From Duganella sp. Root336D2 (lineage in GTDB: Bacteria > Pseudomonadota > Gammaproteobacteria > Burkholderiales > Burkholderiaceae_D): a DNA stretch of 64,000 nt. The stretch spans positions 457,736-521,735 of the forward strand of contig NZ_LMDB01000012.1 in the NCBI RefSeq assembly GCF_001425005.1. The letters run 5' to 3'. Shown piece by piece: positions 33,326-43,874 of the stretch. Position 1 is the first letter of the stretch. Each line of letters starts with the position of its first letter. Below the pieces are notes generated by a model, which did not search any database, was not told the DNA's origin, and saw only the letters and a program-made list of their open reading frames with translations. Both the position numbers and the translations under genes were made by a program.

Positions 33326-35196
33326 AACTCCTCCCAGTCGTCGCCTGCAGGGGCGGGGGTACGGGTCGCGGCTTGCGTGTCCGGCTTCGGGCGCACCGCA
33401 GCGCGGGGCTTGCTGCCGGCAGGGGTTGCGCGGGGGCGCGGCGCCGGCAGGCGCGTTGCCGTCGCGGCTGCGGCGGCAGGTTCGGCGCGCGCAGCGGCGG
33501 CCGTCCTGGCGATTGCGGTGGCGCTGCTGCCGCCCTTCAGGCGGAAGATGCTGACTGCCTGCGCCAGTGACTGGGCCTGTTCCTGCAAGCTTTCTGCCGC
33601 AGCTGCCGCCTGTTCGACCAGCGCGGCATTCTGCTGCGTCATGGTATCCATCTGCCCGATCGCCTGGTTCACCTCACCGATGCCGCTGCCTTGTTGCTGG
33701 CTGGCGCTGGTGATTTCCCCCATGATGCCGGCCACCTTGTGAACCGAAGCGACGATGCGCTGCATGGTATCGCCAGCCGCATCGACCAGCCGCCCGCCTT
33801 CTTCGACACGCGAAACCGAGGCGCCGATCAACTCCTTGATTTCCTTGGCCGCCGCCGCGCTGCGCTGCGCCAGGTTGCGCACTTCCGACGCAACGACGGC
33901 AAAGCCGCGTCCTTGTTCGCCGGCGCGCGCCGCCTCCACCGCCGCATTGAGCGCCAGGATATTGGTCTGGAACGCAATGCCATCGATCACGCCGATGATG
34001 TCGCTGATGCGCGCTGAACTATCCTTGATCGCGCCCATGGTGACGACCACCTGCGACACCACCTCGCCGCCTTGTTCCGCCACATGGGCAGCATCGGCCG
34101 CCAGCTGGTTGGCCTGCTGCGCATTGCTGGCGTTCTGCTGTACGGTATCGGTCAGGTTCTCCATCGCGCTAGCCGTTTCCTCCAGCGAGGAGGCCTGGGT
34201 TTCGGTGCGGGCGGACAGGTCGGCATTGCCGGTGGCGATCTCGCTGGTGGCCACCGTCATCTGGTCGGTGCTGCTGCGGATATTGCCGATCATCTCGGCA
34301 AGTCCCTTGTTGATGTGCTCCATCGCCTGCAGCAACTGTCCGATCTCATCACTGCGGCTGGAGGCGATATCGCGGCTCAGGTCACCGCCCGCGATGCATT
34401 CGGCGGTATCGATCGCCTGCTGCAGGCCGGAGCGGATATAGCGGTAGGCGAACAGCAGGCAAGCAACTGCGGCGATCACCGACATGGCTTGCAACGCTTG
34501 CGCCAGCAACTGCGCCTTGTCGAACGCAGCGCTGGCAGCCGCCACCTCGGCGCTGGTGCGCTCGTCGAGCAGCGCCAGGAATTCGTTCACCGGTTGCATG
34601 ATCTTGGCTTTGTTCTGGTGGTAGGCCTTGTCGTGCATGATGCGGCGCGCCATCTCGGGGTCAGGCGGGCCGTCGCGGGTGAAGCCACCCTTGCCGTCAT
34701 CGAACTTTCCTTTGACCGCGTTCATCGCGATCACTTCGGTGCGAACCAGTTCGTTTGAATTGGCCTCCGCTTCCTTCAGCTTGGCGAATTCCTGGCCCGT
34801 GAAGCCGGCGCGTTTCATCAGCTCCGACAGGGCGATGGTCTGTCCCGGGGAGGGCGGCACGGGCGAACCGGCAGCGACGAAGTCCCAGTAGATGCGCTCA
34901 TAGTTTTCAGGGCGCGGCTTCTGGCCGTTGCGGATGGCCAGGATGTCCATGTATTGCTGCTCGTAGGCGGCTTCGCCCGACACCACGTAGGTGCGCGCGA
35001 GGCGCGTAAGGTCGTCCGAGCTTTGCCGCAGCTCGTCGGCCAGCAGGTAGGATTGGTAGCGCGAATCGGCGGCCTGCTTGGCTTCGGCCTCCTTGCTGGA
35101 GACCCGCAGCAGTGCCAGCATTGTCAGCGTTGCCAGCACGACCGTGATGGCGAAAAACGCAATGAAGATACGTTTGATGGATAGGTTCTTTTGCAT
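33322..35196 (-). CDS. Methyl-accepting chemotaxis protein with C-terminal tether
   Basis: 624 residues from ATG 35196 (GAGGGGGG upstream). Two membrane helices (about 8-30 and 235-255) enclose a helical periplasmic domain of about 200 residues. A HAMP domain is followed by the methylation helices and the signalling tip [22 protein letters not shown] flexible Ala/Pro/Arg-rich linker of about 90 residues ends in DDWEEF. The last five residues fit the NWETF-type pentapeptide that docks CheR and CheB. The other chemoreceptor in the window (42240) lacks it. Confidence 0.92.
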   Translation of the reverse strand: MQKNLSIKRIFIAFFAITVVLATLTMLALLRVSSKEAEAKQAADSRYQSYLLADELRQSSDDLTRLARTYVVSGEAAYEQQYMDILAIRNGQKPRPENYERIYWDFVAAGSPVPPSPGQTIALSELMKRAGFTGQEFAKLKEAEANSNELVRTEVIAMNAVKGKFDDGKGGFTRDGPPDPEMARRIMHDKAYHQNKAKIMQPVNEFLALLDERTSAEVAAASAAFDKAQLLAQALQAMSVIAAVACLLFAYRYIRSGLQQAIDTAECIAGGDLSRDIASSRSDEIGQLLQAMEHINKGLAEMIGNIRSSTDQMTVATSEIATGNADLSARTETQASSLEETASAMENLTDTVQQNASNAQQANQLAADAAHVAEQGGEVVSQVVVTMGAIKDSSARISDIIGVIDGIAFQTNILALNAAVEAARAGEQGRGFAVVASEVRNLAQRSAAAAKEIKELIGASVSRVEEGGRLVDAAGDTMQRIVASVHKVAGIMGEITSASQQQGSGIGEVNQAIGQMDTMTQQNAALVEQAAAAAESLQEQAQSLAQAVSIFRLKGGSSATAIARTAAAARAEPAAAAATATRLPAPRPRATPAGSKPRAAVRPKPDTQAATRTPAPAGDDWEEF

Positions 35197-35273
35197 GGCG
35201 CTGCCCCCCTCTGTAGGACAGCATACCTCTACTACCAATCGACTAGTAATACTTTTCGTGCGGAAACAGGAAG

Positions 35274-37061
35274 TCAGGCGGCAAGCTGTTGCAGGAGATA
35301 CAGGCGCTGGTACAGGCCATTATCAATTTGCATCAGTTCTTCGTGTGGCCCCTGTTCCACAATGCGTCCATGGTTCAGCACGACAATGCGGTCCGCCTCG
35401 CGGATCGTGGACAGGCGGTGCGCGATGGCGATGATGGTGACCTGGCCGCGCAACTCGTTCAATGCCACCTGCACGATCTGCTCCGTATGCGAGTCGATGC
35501 GCGAAGTAGCTTCATCGAGCAGCAGGATGCGCGGCTTACCCGCCAGCGCGCGCGCAATGGCGACCAGCTGCTTCTGGCCGGAAGACAGGCGCGAGCCGCC
35601 TTCGCCCAGCACGGTATCGTAGCCATCTTCCGTCGCCATGATGAAGTCGTGGCAATGCGCCGCCCGCGCCGCTGTTTCGATTTCCTGCTGCGACAGGCCG
35701 CGGCCCATGTCGATGTTCTCGCGCGCGGAAGCGGCAAGCAGGAAGGGGTCTTGCGGCACCAGGCCGACGTCGGCGCGGAACTGCTCGTTATCGATTTCAT
35801 CCAGCAGCATGCCGTTCATGCGGATGCTGCCGTGCGGGGCGGGGTAGTAGCGCAGCAGCAGCGACAACAAGGTCGACTTGCCGCTTCCCGTATGGCCGAC
35901 GATGCCGAAGAAGGAGCCCTGCGGGATCGCCAGCGACAACTGGTGCAGTACGCGCTGGCCTTCGATGTATTCGAAATCCAGGGCGCGGATATCGATGGCA
36001 GGGGCGCCGTCATCGTTGGCGGCATGGCGCGTGTGGGCGCTGGCGCCGCTGCGGTGCTCCGGTGCAATCTGCTCCGCAAGCAGGATCGCCACGCGCGATG
36101 TCGCCACCACCGACTGCTGCAATTGGCTGAACTGCATGGTGATCTGGATCAGCGGTTCGATCACGCGCGCGATGTAGTTGATGAATGCATACAGCACGCC
36201 GACTTCCGCCGCGCTCATGTCGCGCTGCCCGAACATATAGATCACCGACGCCAGCAACAGGACATTCAGCATGTCCAGGGCGGGACGCAGCAGCCAGGCG
36301 TTGGCGCGAATTTCGGCCAGGCGCTGGGTGTAGTGCTCCGCGTTGGTGCCGGCGAAGCGCTCACCGAAGCGCAGCTCCGCGTTGTTCGCCTGCAGCACTG
36401 TCATGCCGCCGATGGATTCGGCGATCTGCGCGTTGATGTCGCTGCGCAGCTGGCGGGCGCGCGTCACGGCCGGTGCGCTCAGGCGCTGGTAGGCCCAGAC
36501 GATCACCAGCACGAAAGGCAGCAGCGCGACCACGATGGTCATCAGGCGCCAATCCAGCCAAGCCATCGCGGCGACGGTGCCGAGCAGGACGATGGTGCTG
36601 TCCAGGATCACGAACAGGACCTGGATGTACAGGCCCTTCACGGCTTCGGTGTCGTTGGTAACGCGCGAAACCAGTTGGCCTGTGATGGCGCGGTCGAAGA
36701 ACGCCATGGGCAAGCGCAGCACGTGGCTGTAGACCCGTTCGCGCAGGCGCTGCACTGAACGCATGGCCACGCCGGACAGCCGCACCAACTGGCGGTAACG
36801 CACCCAGGTGGCGATCCAGCCGGTCAGCAGCACGCCGCCCAGGAGCAGGGCCATGCGGGCCCAATCCAGGTGCTTGGGAAGGAGGTGCTCGTCGATCAGG
36901 CGCTTGCCCAGCAGGGGGCCGAGCACCTCCATGCCGGCGGCGAAGACCAGCCATAGCATGGCCCAGCCCAGGTGGTGCAGGTCCGCAGCGGAGGCTTCCT
37001 TCAGCAGGCCGACAGCCTGGCGCGTCTGTTCGGGAGCGCTTTGTTTATCAGGCTGCGTCAA
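35274..37061 (-). CDS. ABC exporter half-transporter (MdlB-like)
   Basis: 595 residues from TTG 37061, which follows GGAGG six bases upstream inside the end of the partner gene. An ATG at 37100 in the same frame would give a larger overlap and has no comparable ribosome site. Membrane domain with six helices (about 50-330), then a nucleotide-binding domain with [16 protein letters not shown] and ILLLDEAT. Walker B has the catalytic Glu. It forms a heterodimer with the next gene product; multidrug or lipid export is the known role of such pairs. Confidence 0.88.
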   Translation of the reverse strand: MTQPDKQSAPEQTRQAVGLLKEASAADLHHLGWAMLWLVFAAGMEVLGPLLGKRLIDEHLLPKHLDWARMALLLGGVLLTGWIATWVRYRQLVRLSGVAMRSVQRLRERVYSHVLRLPMAFFDRAITGQLVSRVTNDTEAVKGLYIQVLFVILDSTIVLLGTVAAMAWLDWRLMTIVVALLPFVLVIVWAYQRLSAPAVTRARQLRSDINAQIAESIGGMTVLQANNAELRFGERFAGTNAEHYTQRLAEIRANAWLLRPALDMLNVLLLASVIYMFGQRDMSAAEVGVLYAFINYIARVIEPLIQITMQFSQLQQSVVATSRVAILLAEQIAPEHRSGASAHTRHAANDDGAPAIDIRALDFEYIEGQRVLHQLSLAIPQGSFFGIVGHTGSGKSTLLSLLLRYYPAPHGSIRMNGMLLDEIDNEQFRADVGLVPQDPFLLAASARENIDMGRGLSQQEIETAARAAHCHDFIMATEDGYDTVLGEGGSRLSSGQKQLVAIARALAGKPRILLLDEATSRIDSHTEQIVQVALNELRGQVTIIAIAHRLSTIREADRIVVLNHGRIVEQGPHEELMQIDNGLYQRLYLLQQLAA

Positions 37062-38799
37062 GGCTGGCCTCCAGTTGTTGGTAGCGCCACTGGCTGGCAT
37101 ACCAGCCGTTCAGCGCAAGCAGTTCCTCGTGCGAGCCCGACTCTGTGATGCGGCCGCGCTGCAGCACCACGATCTGGTCCGCATCCACTACGGCGCTCAG
37201 GCGATGGCTGGCGATAATGGCGCTGCGGGTGGCGTGGGCGCGGCGCAGTTCTTCCAGGTGTTGCAGGATGGCGGTTTCGGTGCCGGTGTCGACCGCCGAC
37301 AGGGCGTCGTCCAGCAGCAGCAAGTCGTTGTCCGACAGCAGGGCGCGCGCGATTGCGACGCGCTGGCGCTGGCCGCCGGACAGGGTAATGCCTTTCTCGC
37401 CCACTTCGGTTTCATACTTGTGCGGGAACAGCAGGATGTCGTCGTGGATGGCCGCCAGGTCGGCCGCACGCTCGACTTCCGCGCGGGTGGCGCCGGGCTT
37501 GGCCAGTGCGATATTGTCCGCAATCGAAGCCGAGAACAGGAAGGACTCCTGCGGCACCCAGCTGATTGCCGCGCGCAGTGCCTGCAGCGTGTACCGGTCC
37601 AGCGCGTGGCCACTCCAGGTGGCGCTACCCTGGGTAGGCGTCACCTGGCGCAGCAGGACGCGCAGCAGCGTCGATTTGCCGGAGCCGGTCGGCCCGACAA
37701 GGCCCAGGGTCTGGCCTGGCTTCAGCGTCAGCGAAATGTCCGACAGAGCCGGTTCGTGCTGGCCGGGATAGGCGAAGCCCACGCCGTGCAATTCCAGGTT
37801 GCCGGGAGCGACGCGGGGCAAGCTGCCGTGGTCCTCAATGGTCAGCGGAGCATCCAGCATCGGCTGCAGGCGCGCATAGGCGGCGCGGCCGCGTTCGATC
37901 AGCGACAGCACCCAGCCCGCGGCAAACATCGGCCAGATCAATTGGCCAAGGTACATGCTGAAGGAAGTCAGTTCGCCAATTGTCAGTTCGCCGCGCCACA
38001 CGAGGAAACCGCCGAGGCCCAGCGACAGGCCGGTAGCTGCTGTCAGCGTAAGACCGACTGCCGGCTCATAAGCCGCCTCCCAGCGCTGCGCGGTCAGGCT
38101 GGCATCGGCAGCGGCGCCGGCCAGTTCTTCGAAACGCGTGCTGCTGCGCTGTTCCAGTCCAAGCGCACGCAAGGTGCGCACGCCGGACAGCGTCTCCTGA
38201 ACGTGGTCGTTCAAAGCGCTGAACCGCTTCAGCGAATCGGCAGAAGCGGTATGGATGTGCGACGAAATGCGCCAGAAGGCCCAGGCCATCAGGGGGAAAG
38301 GGATCAGCGCAAACAAGGCCAGGCGCCAGTCGACGCCGACCAGCATCATGCCCAGCACCAGCAGCAGGGTAAGCGAACCATCGAAGCCAGCCAGCATCGC
38401 CTCGCCCGCCGCCATCTCGATGGCATCAATGTCATTAGTGGCCAAGGCCATCAAGTCGCCGGTGCGCTGCTTCTGGAAGAACTGCGGACCTTGCAGCGAC
38501 AGGCGGCGATAGAAACGTGTGCGCAGCTCAACGCCCAGTTGATAAGCGGCCGAGAACAGCTTCATGCGCCACGCAACGCGCAAGCCATAGTTCGCCACAC
38601 CCAGGATGAGGAGCAAGCCGATGGCCTGCCACAAAGCTTCGCGGCCAAGCTTGCCCGCCGCCAGTCCATCGACCATCAAGCCGATCTGGCGCGGGATACT
38701 GATACCGATGATGGCAACCCCGGCCAGCATGGCGCCGGCGGCTGCGTAAGGACGCCAATGGCTACGGACGAAGCCACCGATCAGGCGCGATAAACTCAT
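37048..38799 (-). CDS. ABC exporter half-transporter (MdlA-like)
   Basis: 583 residues from ATG 38799. Six membrane helices, then a nucleotide-binding domain with [16 protein letters not shown] and Walker B LLLLDDALSAVD. Asp replaces the catalytic Glu after Walker B, the usual sign of the non-canonical site in heterodimeric exporters such as MdlAB or TM287/288. It is the first gene of the pair and overlaps the next by 14 bases. A long hairpin repeat lies 80 bases upstream. Confidence 0.88.
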   Translation of the reverse strand: MSLSRLIGGFVRSHWRPYAAAGAMLAGVAIIGISIPRQIGLMVDGLAAGKLGREALWQAIGLLLILGVANYGLRVAWRMKLFSAAYQLGVELRTRFYRRLSLQGPQFFQKQRTGDLMALATNDIDAIEMAAGEAMLAGFDGSLTLLLVLGMMLVGVDWRLALFALIPFPLMAWAFWRISSHIHTASADSLKRFSALNDHVQETLSGVRTLRALGLEQRSSTRFEELAGAAADASLTAQRWEAAYEPAVGLTLTAATGLSLGLGGFLVWRGELTIGELTSFSMYLGQLIWPMFAAGWVLSLIERGRAAYARLQPMLDAPLTIEDHGSLPRVAPGNLELHGVGFAYPGQHEPALSDISLTLKPGQTLGLVGPTGSGKSTLLRVLLRQVTPTQGSATWSGHALDRYTLQALRAAISWVPQESFLFSASIADNIALAKPGATRAEVERAADLAAIHDDILLFPHKYETEVGEKGITLSGGQRQRVAIARALLSDNDLLLLDDALSAVDTGTETAILQHLEELRRAHATRSAIIASHRLSAVVDADQIVVLQRGRITESGSHEELLALNGWYASQWRYQQLEASLDAA

Positions 38800-38879
38800 A
38801 TGCTCAGAAGGAAAATGCTGCCAAGAGCCTGCAAGCATACCTCAGCGCAGAATTTCTCGCCGAGCGCGCCTCTGCGATG

Positions 38880-38954
38880 AAAGTCGGGGTCAGGTCCGGC
38901 AATCGGACAAATCGCTATGCGATTTGTCCGATTGCCGGACCTGACCCCGACTTT
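38880..38954. repeat. Perfect 36-bp inverted repeat hairpin, copy 2
   Basis: Perfect 36-base arms around a TAT loop. It begins four bases after the stop codon of the phasin gene, as copy 1 (5775-5851) does after the esterase gene. The outer 30 bases of the arm match copy 1 with one change (GGTCC against GCTCC), while the tip differs, but the tip still pairs. The compensated changes show that the hairpin is conserved as a structure. Confidence 0.85.
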
Positions 38955-38958
38955 TAAA

Positions 38959-39597
38959 TTACTTGTGAGCTTTGTTGCCGTTGGCGTTGGCGTTGGCGGC
39001 TTTTGGATCGGGGAAGCTGGCGGCTGCTTTGACTGGCTTGGCGTCGGCTTTTGCTTCGGCTTTGACTTCCGGCTTGCTTTCCACTACATCGGGCTTTGCT
39101 TCGACTTTGGCTTCGGCTTTTGGTGCCGGCTTGGGCTCGGCTTTGGCGGCCTTCGGTGCAGGTGCCGGGACTGGAGCAGGGGCTGGAGCAGGGGCTGCTA
39201 CCGGCGCCGGCGCTGGCGCGGCAATCGGTGCGGACAGTTTCGGCAGGTTTACGGCTTGCGTGCCGGCTTCTTTCAATTGCTCTTGCGCTGCCTGGAACAA
39301 TTCCGCCTGGGTCTTGCTGGCAATGCTGAACAGTTCGCGGTTGTAGGCGAACAGGCCGTCGAAGTTGGGCACGCGGGCGCTGCTCTTGGCGAAGAATTCT
39401 TGCGGATCTTTCGCCTCCAGCAGTTCACGCGCGGCGGCGGAACTCTTTTCGACGGAGGCTTTGGTGGTGCTCAGGTTGAGAGCAATCACCTTTTGCGCGC
39501 CTTCGAAGGCAGTGGTGGCGAGGTTGTTGAGGATTTTCAGCTGCGCTTCCAGCTGCGACTTGGTGGCTGCGGAAAATTGCTCGGGAATCGAAAACAT
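38959..39597 (-). CDS. Phasin-family protein with long Ala/Pro/Lys tail
   Basis: 212 residues from ATG 39597 (AGGAG upstream). The first 115 residues are a phasin_2-type helical domain (MFSIPEQFSAATKSQLEAQLKILNNL, KVIALNLSTTKASVEKS). Phasins coat polyhydroxyalkanoate granules. The last 95 residues are a low-complexity tail of Ala, Pro, Lys and Glu repeats (APAPAP, KAEAKVEAK), like a histone-type, DNA-binding or spacer tail. Genes for PHA synthesis are not nearby. Confidence 0.88.
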   Translation of the reverse strand: MFSIPEQFSAATKSQLEAQLKILNNLATTAFEGAQKVIALNLSTTKASVEKSSAAARELLEAKDPQEFFAKSSARVPNFDGLFAYNRELFSIASKTQAELFQAAQEQLKEAGTQAVNLPKLSAPIAAPAPAPVAAPAPAPAPVPAPAPKAAKAEPKPAPKAEAKVEAKPDVVESKPEVKAEAKADAKPVKAAASFPDPKAANANANGNKAHK

Positions 39598-39772
39598 ATT
39601 TTCTCCTGGATCGATGGGAAATGGTGCGCTGCAATAAACCCATTCTAGCGACGAAATATGGTAATGGAAAGACATTTTTGCCGACTATTAAAGCAAAAGT
39701 TATGCGCTGCAACATTGCGTGGCCTGCGCGGCCTGCCTACAATCGGCCATCCCCAACCTGTGGAGCTATGCG

Positions 39773-41074
39773 ATGGATCTTGTAATCCGCAATGCCAGCT
39801 TGCCCGATGGCCGCCATGGCATCGATATCGCCATCAACAACGGCCGCATCGCCGAAGTCGCTCCTGCTTTGCAAGCCAAGGGCGCGCGTGAGATCGATGC
39901 CGAAGGCGACCTGGTCGCGCCGCCTTTCGTCGATGCGCATTTCCATATGGATGCCACGCTCAGTTACGGCCTGCCGCGTGTGAACCAGTCCGGCACGCTG
40001 CTGGAAGGTATTGCCTTGTGGGGTGAGCTAAAGCCGCAGCTGACGCAGGAGGCCCTGGTGGAACGCGCGCTGCAGTATTGCGATTGGGCCGTGGCGCGCG
40101 GCTTGCTCGCGATTCGCAGTCACGTGGATGTGTGCGACGACCGCTTGCTGGCAGTGGAGGCGCTGCTTGATGTAAAGCGCCGCGTGGCACCTTACCTTGA
40201 CCTGCAGCTGGTGGCTTTCCCGCAGGATGGCGTGCTGCGCAGCCCGACTGCGCTGACCAACCTGAAACGCGCGATCGCAATGGGTGTCGACGTGGTCGGC
40301 GGCATCCCGCATTTCGAACGCACCATGGCCGATGGCGCCGAGTCGGTGCGCGTGCTGTGCGAGTTCGCGGCCGAGAAGGGCTTGCGCGTCGATATGCATT
40401 GCGATGAGTCGGACGATCCCCTGTCGCGCCATATCGAGACACTGGCTTACCATACGCAGCGCCTTGGATTGCAAGGCCGCGTGGCCGGCTCGCACCTGAC
40501 ATCGATGCATTCGATGGACAACTATTACGTCAGCAAGCTGCTGCCGCTGATCCGTGAAGCTGGCGTTGCCGCCATCGCCAATCCGCTGATCAACATCACT
40601 TTGCAGGGCCGGCACGATACCTATCCCAAGCGCCGCGGCATGACGCGCGTGCCGGAAATGCTGGCGCATGGCATCGACGTCGCTTTCGGCCACGATTGCG
40701 TGATGGATCCGTGGTACAGCCTGGGATCGGGCGATATGCTGGAAGTAGCCCATATGGGCTTGCATGTGGCGCAAATGACCGGGCAGGACGCCATGCGCGC
40801 CTGCTTCAAGGCTGTGACGGAAACACCGGCGAAAATCCTCGGCCTCGATGGCTACGGCTTGCAGCCCGGCTGTCACGCCGATTTGGTACTGCTGGGTGCT
40901 GGCGATCCTGTGGAGGCCATCCGGCTGCGGGCGGCACGAACGCTGGTGCTGCGGCGCGGACAGGTGGTGGCGGAATCGCCGCGTGCAGCGGCGCGCCTGG
41001 TCTTGCCGGGCCGGCCGCAGCAAGTCGATTTCCGCCTGTCCCGGCGTGCTGGACTTGCAATGAAAAATGCATGA
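39773..41074 (+). CDS. codA: Cytosine deaminase-type amidohydrolase
   Basis: 433 residues from ATG 39773 (TGGAG upstream). Metal ligands HFH at 56-58 (VDAHFHMD), His and Glu in VDMHCDESDD, and Asp in GHDCVMDPWYSLG follow the E. coli CodA pattern. Likely converts cytosine, or a related pyrimidine or triazine, to uracil plus ammonia in the cytoplasm. No codB transporter is next to it; two acetyltransferase genes follow on the same strand. Specificity is inferred from these motifs. Confidence 0.8.
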   Translation: MDLVIRNASLPDGRHGIDIAINNGRIAEVAPALQAKGAREIDAEGDLVAPPFVDAHFHMDATLSYGLPRVNQSGTLLEGIALWGELKPQLTQEALVERALQYCDWAVARGLLAIRSHVDVCDDRLLAVEALLDVKRRVAPYLDLQLVAFPQDGVLRSPTALTNLKRAIAMGVDVVGGIPHFERTMADGAESVRVLCEFAAEKGLRVDMHCDESDDPLSRHIETLAYHTQRLGLQGRVAGSHLTSMHSMDNYYVSKLLPLIREAGVAAIANPLINITLQGRHDTYPKRRGMTRVPEMLAHGIDVAFGHDCVMDPWYSLGSGDMLEVAHMGLHVAQMTGQDAMRACFKAVTETPAKILGLDGYGLQPGCHADLVLLGAGDPVEAIRLRAARTLVLRRGQVVAESPRAAARLVLPGRPQQVDFRLSRRAGLAMKNA

Positions 41075-41108
41075 AAATTCAGCATCATTCCTGCCGTTGG
41101 GAGCAGCT

Positions 41109-41627
41109 TTGAAAGACATCGTCATCCGCCCGGTTACTGAGGCCGATTTCGACTCCATGTGGACAATCTTCCAGGAGTTGATCGCCAGCGGTGACACCTA
41201 TTACTTCGCGGCGGAGACCAGCCGCGAAGATTGCCATGCTTTCTGGTTCGGGCGCAGCATCAAGACCTGGGTGGCGGTGCTGAATACTGGCCGGCTGCTG
41301 GGCATGTATCGACTGCTGCCCAACCAGCTCGACCGCGGCTCGCACGTTGCCAACGCTTCCTTCATGGTCAGCCCCGCCGCGCAAGGCGTGGGCATCGGCA
41401 AGATGCTGGGACGCCATTGCCTGGAACAGGCGCGGCGCGACGGTTTCCTCGCCATGCAGTTCAATTACGTTGTAAGTACCAATGTTTCTGCCGTGCTGCT
41501 GTGGAAGCGGCTCGGTTTTTCCGTGATAGGCACGCTGCCGCGCGCCTATCGGCACAAACAGCTCGGTTTTGTTGACGTGTATGTGATGTACAAGTTCCTG
41601 GCCGACCCTAACGATTGGCCGGAGTAA
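41109..41627 (+). CDS. GNAT-family N-acetyltransferase
   Basis: 172 residues from TTG 41109, which has GGGAG upstream. An ATG at 41067 in frame overlaps the previous gene by eight bases and is an alternative. IRPVTEADFDSMWTIF at the start and the acetyl-CoA loop SPAAQGVGIGKMLG are GNAT features. Acceptor unknown. The stop overlaps the next start (TAATG). Confidence 0.85.
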   Translation: MKDIVIRPVTEADFDSMWTIFQELIASGDTYYFAAETSREDCHAFWFGRSIKTWVAVLNTGRLLGMYRLLPNQLDRGSHVANASFMVSPAAQGVGIGKMLGRHCLEQARRDGFLAMQFNYVVSTNVSAVLLWKRLGFSVIGTLPRAYRHKQLGFVDVYVMYKFLADPNDWPE

Positions 41628-42133
41628 TGATCGATACCAAACGACTGACCCTGCGTCCCGCAACTGTTGATGATGCTTCGTTCTATCTGCGCCTGGTGAA
41701 CGAGCCTTCTTTCCTCGAAAATATTGGCGACAAGGGCGTGCGCGACCTGGATGGTGCGCGCGCTGCCTTGCTGGCCGGTCCGATCGCCATGCAGGCCCAG
41801 CTGGGCTATTCGCTGTGGATGGTGGTCCGCAAGGAAGATGGCGCGACCATCGGCATGTGCGGCTTGATCAAGCGCGACACCTTGCCCGATACCGATATAG
41901 GCTATGCCTACCTGCCGGACTTCTGGGGCCAGGGGTATGCCTGGGAAGCGGCGTCGTCTGCGATGGCTTATGGCCGAGATATCGTTGGTTTGCCGCGCTT
42001 GCTTGGCATCGTTTCGCCCGGTAATACCGCTTCGTCAGGTCTGCTGAAAAAACTCGGCATGCATTTCGTTGAGCGCTTGGATACGGGGAAAACGGATCTT
42101 TACCGCATGGAGTTTCCCCCGCGCCACAACTAG
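41627..42133 (+). CDS. GNAT-family acetyltransferase (RimJ/RimL type)
   Basis: 168 residues. TKRLTLRPATVDDASFYLRLVNEP, then YLPDFWGQGYAWEAASSAMAYG and SPGNTASSGLLKKLGM match the RimJ/RimL-type subgroup that acts on protein N-termini or small molecules. The start is overlapped by the stop of the preceding acetyltransferase gene, so the two are coupled. Acceptor unknown. Confidence 0.88.
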   Translation: MIDTKRLTLRPATVDDASFYLRLVNEPSFLENIGDKGVRDLDGARAALLAGPIAMQAQLGYSLWMVVRKEDGATIGMCGLIKRDTLPDTDIGYAYLPDFWGQGYAWEAASSAMAYGRDIVGLPRLLGIVSPGNTASSGLLKKLGMHFVERLDTGKTDLYRMEFPPRHN

Positions 42134-42239
42134 GTTGTAGCGAAAACAGGTTTCTTGGCTTTTAGTACTTTAGGGCGCATGATGAAGATTGCAGTCCTGA
42201 AGGCATAACGCTGCCATTTTTACCTGGGGGAAACACATC

Positions 42240-43874
42240 ATGAACTTCGGCAATCTGAAGATCGGAGTGCGCTTAGGCTTGTTGGGCGCTTTCTTCATGC
42301 TGGCTCTATTGACGGTCGGTTACCAGGGCTGGAGCGCAATCAGTTTTATCAAATCCAGCAATGCGCAAAGCATGCAGCGCTCGGTCGATTTGACACAGGC
42401 TGTCGATACTGCGCGCGGCGCGCAGGTTGAGTTCAAGATCCAGGTGCAGGAGTGGAAAAACATCCTGGTGCGCGGCCATGATCCAGCGCAGCTGGAAAAA
42501 TATTCCGCGGCTTTCGTCAAAAGCGCCCAGGCCACCAATGCCGAGCTGCAGAAGCTGTCGGGTATGCTGAACAAGCTGAACCTGCAGACTACGCTGGATG
42601 ATGAAGCGATCAAGATGCACGAAGAGCTGGGCAAGAACTATATGGCAGCGCTCAAGCAGTTTGATTCGGCCAATCCGGAAAGCTACAAGATTCTCGATAA
42701 GGCCGTTGCCGGCATGGACCGCCCGCCGACCAAGAAGATCGACGAAATCGTTGAGTTCATCGATTCCCAGTCCAAGAAAAATGCAGCCGAAGCGGTGGCG
42801 ACCGCGGAAGCGGCCAACCGCTCCGCCACCATCACGCTGCTGGTGGTGCTGGTGGTGACGACTTTGATCGGTGCGGCGATCGTGTGGTGGATCGTAAAAG
42901 GCATTACGCGGCCACTGGACCAGGCGATTGACATCGCGAAGAATGTGGCGGCGGGCGACCTGAGCGTCGACGTGGATGTGCGAACCAAGGATGAAGTGGG
43001 CGAACTGCTGGCGGCGCTCAAGCAAATGAGCGGCAACCTGTCCGACATCGTGAGCCGCGTACGCACTGGCACCCAGACCATTGCCAGTGCGTCGAGCGAG
43101 GTAGCGACCGGCAGCATGGACTTGTCGACCCGCACCGAGCAGCAAGCCAGCTCGCTGGAGGAGACTGCCTCGTCGATGACTGAACTGACCAGCACTGTGC
43201 GGCAGAACAACGAGAATGCGACCCAGGCGCGCAAGCTGGCCGACGAAGCGTCCAATGTCGCCGTGCGCGGCGGCGCCACTGTGTCGGAAGTGGTGCAGAC
43301 CATGGGTGCGATCAACGAGTCGTCCCGCAAGATTGTCGATATCATCGGCGTGATCGATGGCATTGCGTTCCAGACCAATATCCTGGCACTGAATGCGGCG
43401 GTGGAAGCGGCGCGTGCCGGGGAACAGGGACGAGGCTTTGCGGTGGTGGCGGGAGAGGTGCGCAACCTGGCGCATCGCTCGGCTGCGGCGGCAAAGGAAA
43501 TTAAGGAACTGATCGGCAATTCCGTCGAGCGGGTGGAAGAGGGCAGCCGCCTGGTGGGCGAAGCCGGTGTGACCATGGAAGAAGTGGTCAACAGCGTGCG
43601 CCGTGTCACATCGATCATCGGCGAGATTGCGATTGCTACCGGCGAGCAGCGTGACGGCATCGAGCAGATCAGCGATGCGATTACCCAGATGGACACCGTG
43701 ACGCAGCAGAATGCGGCGCTGGTGGAAGAGGCGGCGGCCGCCGCCGAGGCCTTGCAGCAGCAGGCGGCAAGCCTGGAGGAAGCAGTGTCGGTGTTTAAAG
43801 TGCGCGAGTCGGCTGGCGGCGGCCCGCACATGAAACTGTCGGCAAGCCGCAGCTTGCGGGCCTTGCCGGCTTAA
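42240..43874 (+). CDS. Methyl-accepting chemotaxis protein
   Basis: 544 residues; GGGGGAAA before ATG. Membrane helices at about 10-30 and 197-220 enclose a four-helix-bundle type sensor domain; HAMP, methylation helices and the tip [21 protein letters not shown] follow. It ends LRALPA without a CheR-binding pentapeptide, unlike the receptor at 33322. Ligand unknown. It is convergent with the glycosidase-esterase gene and overlaps it by four bases. No flagellar-type promoter was seen in the 106 bases upstream. Confidence 0.92.
   Translation: MNFGNLKIGVRLGLLGAFFMLALLTVGYQGWSAISFIKSSNAQSMQRSVDLTQAVDTARGAQVEFKIQVQEWKNILVRGHDPAQLEKYSAAFVKSAQATNAELQKLSGMLNKLNLQTTLDDEAIKMHEELGKNYMAALKQFDSANPESYKILDKAVAGMDRPPTKKIDEIVEFIDSQSKKNAAEAVATAEAANRSATITLLVVLVVTTLIGAAIVWWIVKGITRPLDQAIDIAKNVAAGDLSVDVDVRTKDEVGELLAALKQMSGNLSDIVSRVRTGTQTIASASSEVATGSMDLSTRTEQQASSLEETASSMTELTSTVRQNNENATQARKLADEASNVAVRGGATVSEVVQTMGAINESSRKIVDIIGVIDGIAFQTNILALNAAVEAARAGEQGRGFAVVAGEVRNLAHRSAAAAKEIKELIGNSVERVEEGSRLVGEAGVTMEEVVNSVRRVTSIIGEIAIATGEQRDGIEQISDAITQMDTVTQQNAALVEEAAAAAEALQQQAASLEEAVSVFKVRESAGGGPHMKLSASRSLRALPA

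Noticed and set aside
42134..42239. Flagellar sigma-factor promoter before the chemoreceptor gene
   Set aside because: No TAAA-N15-GCCGATAA-like pair at acceptable match.
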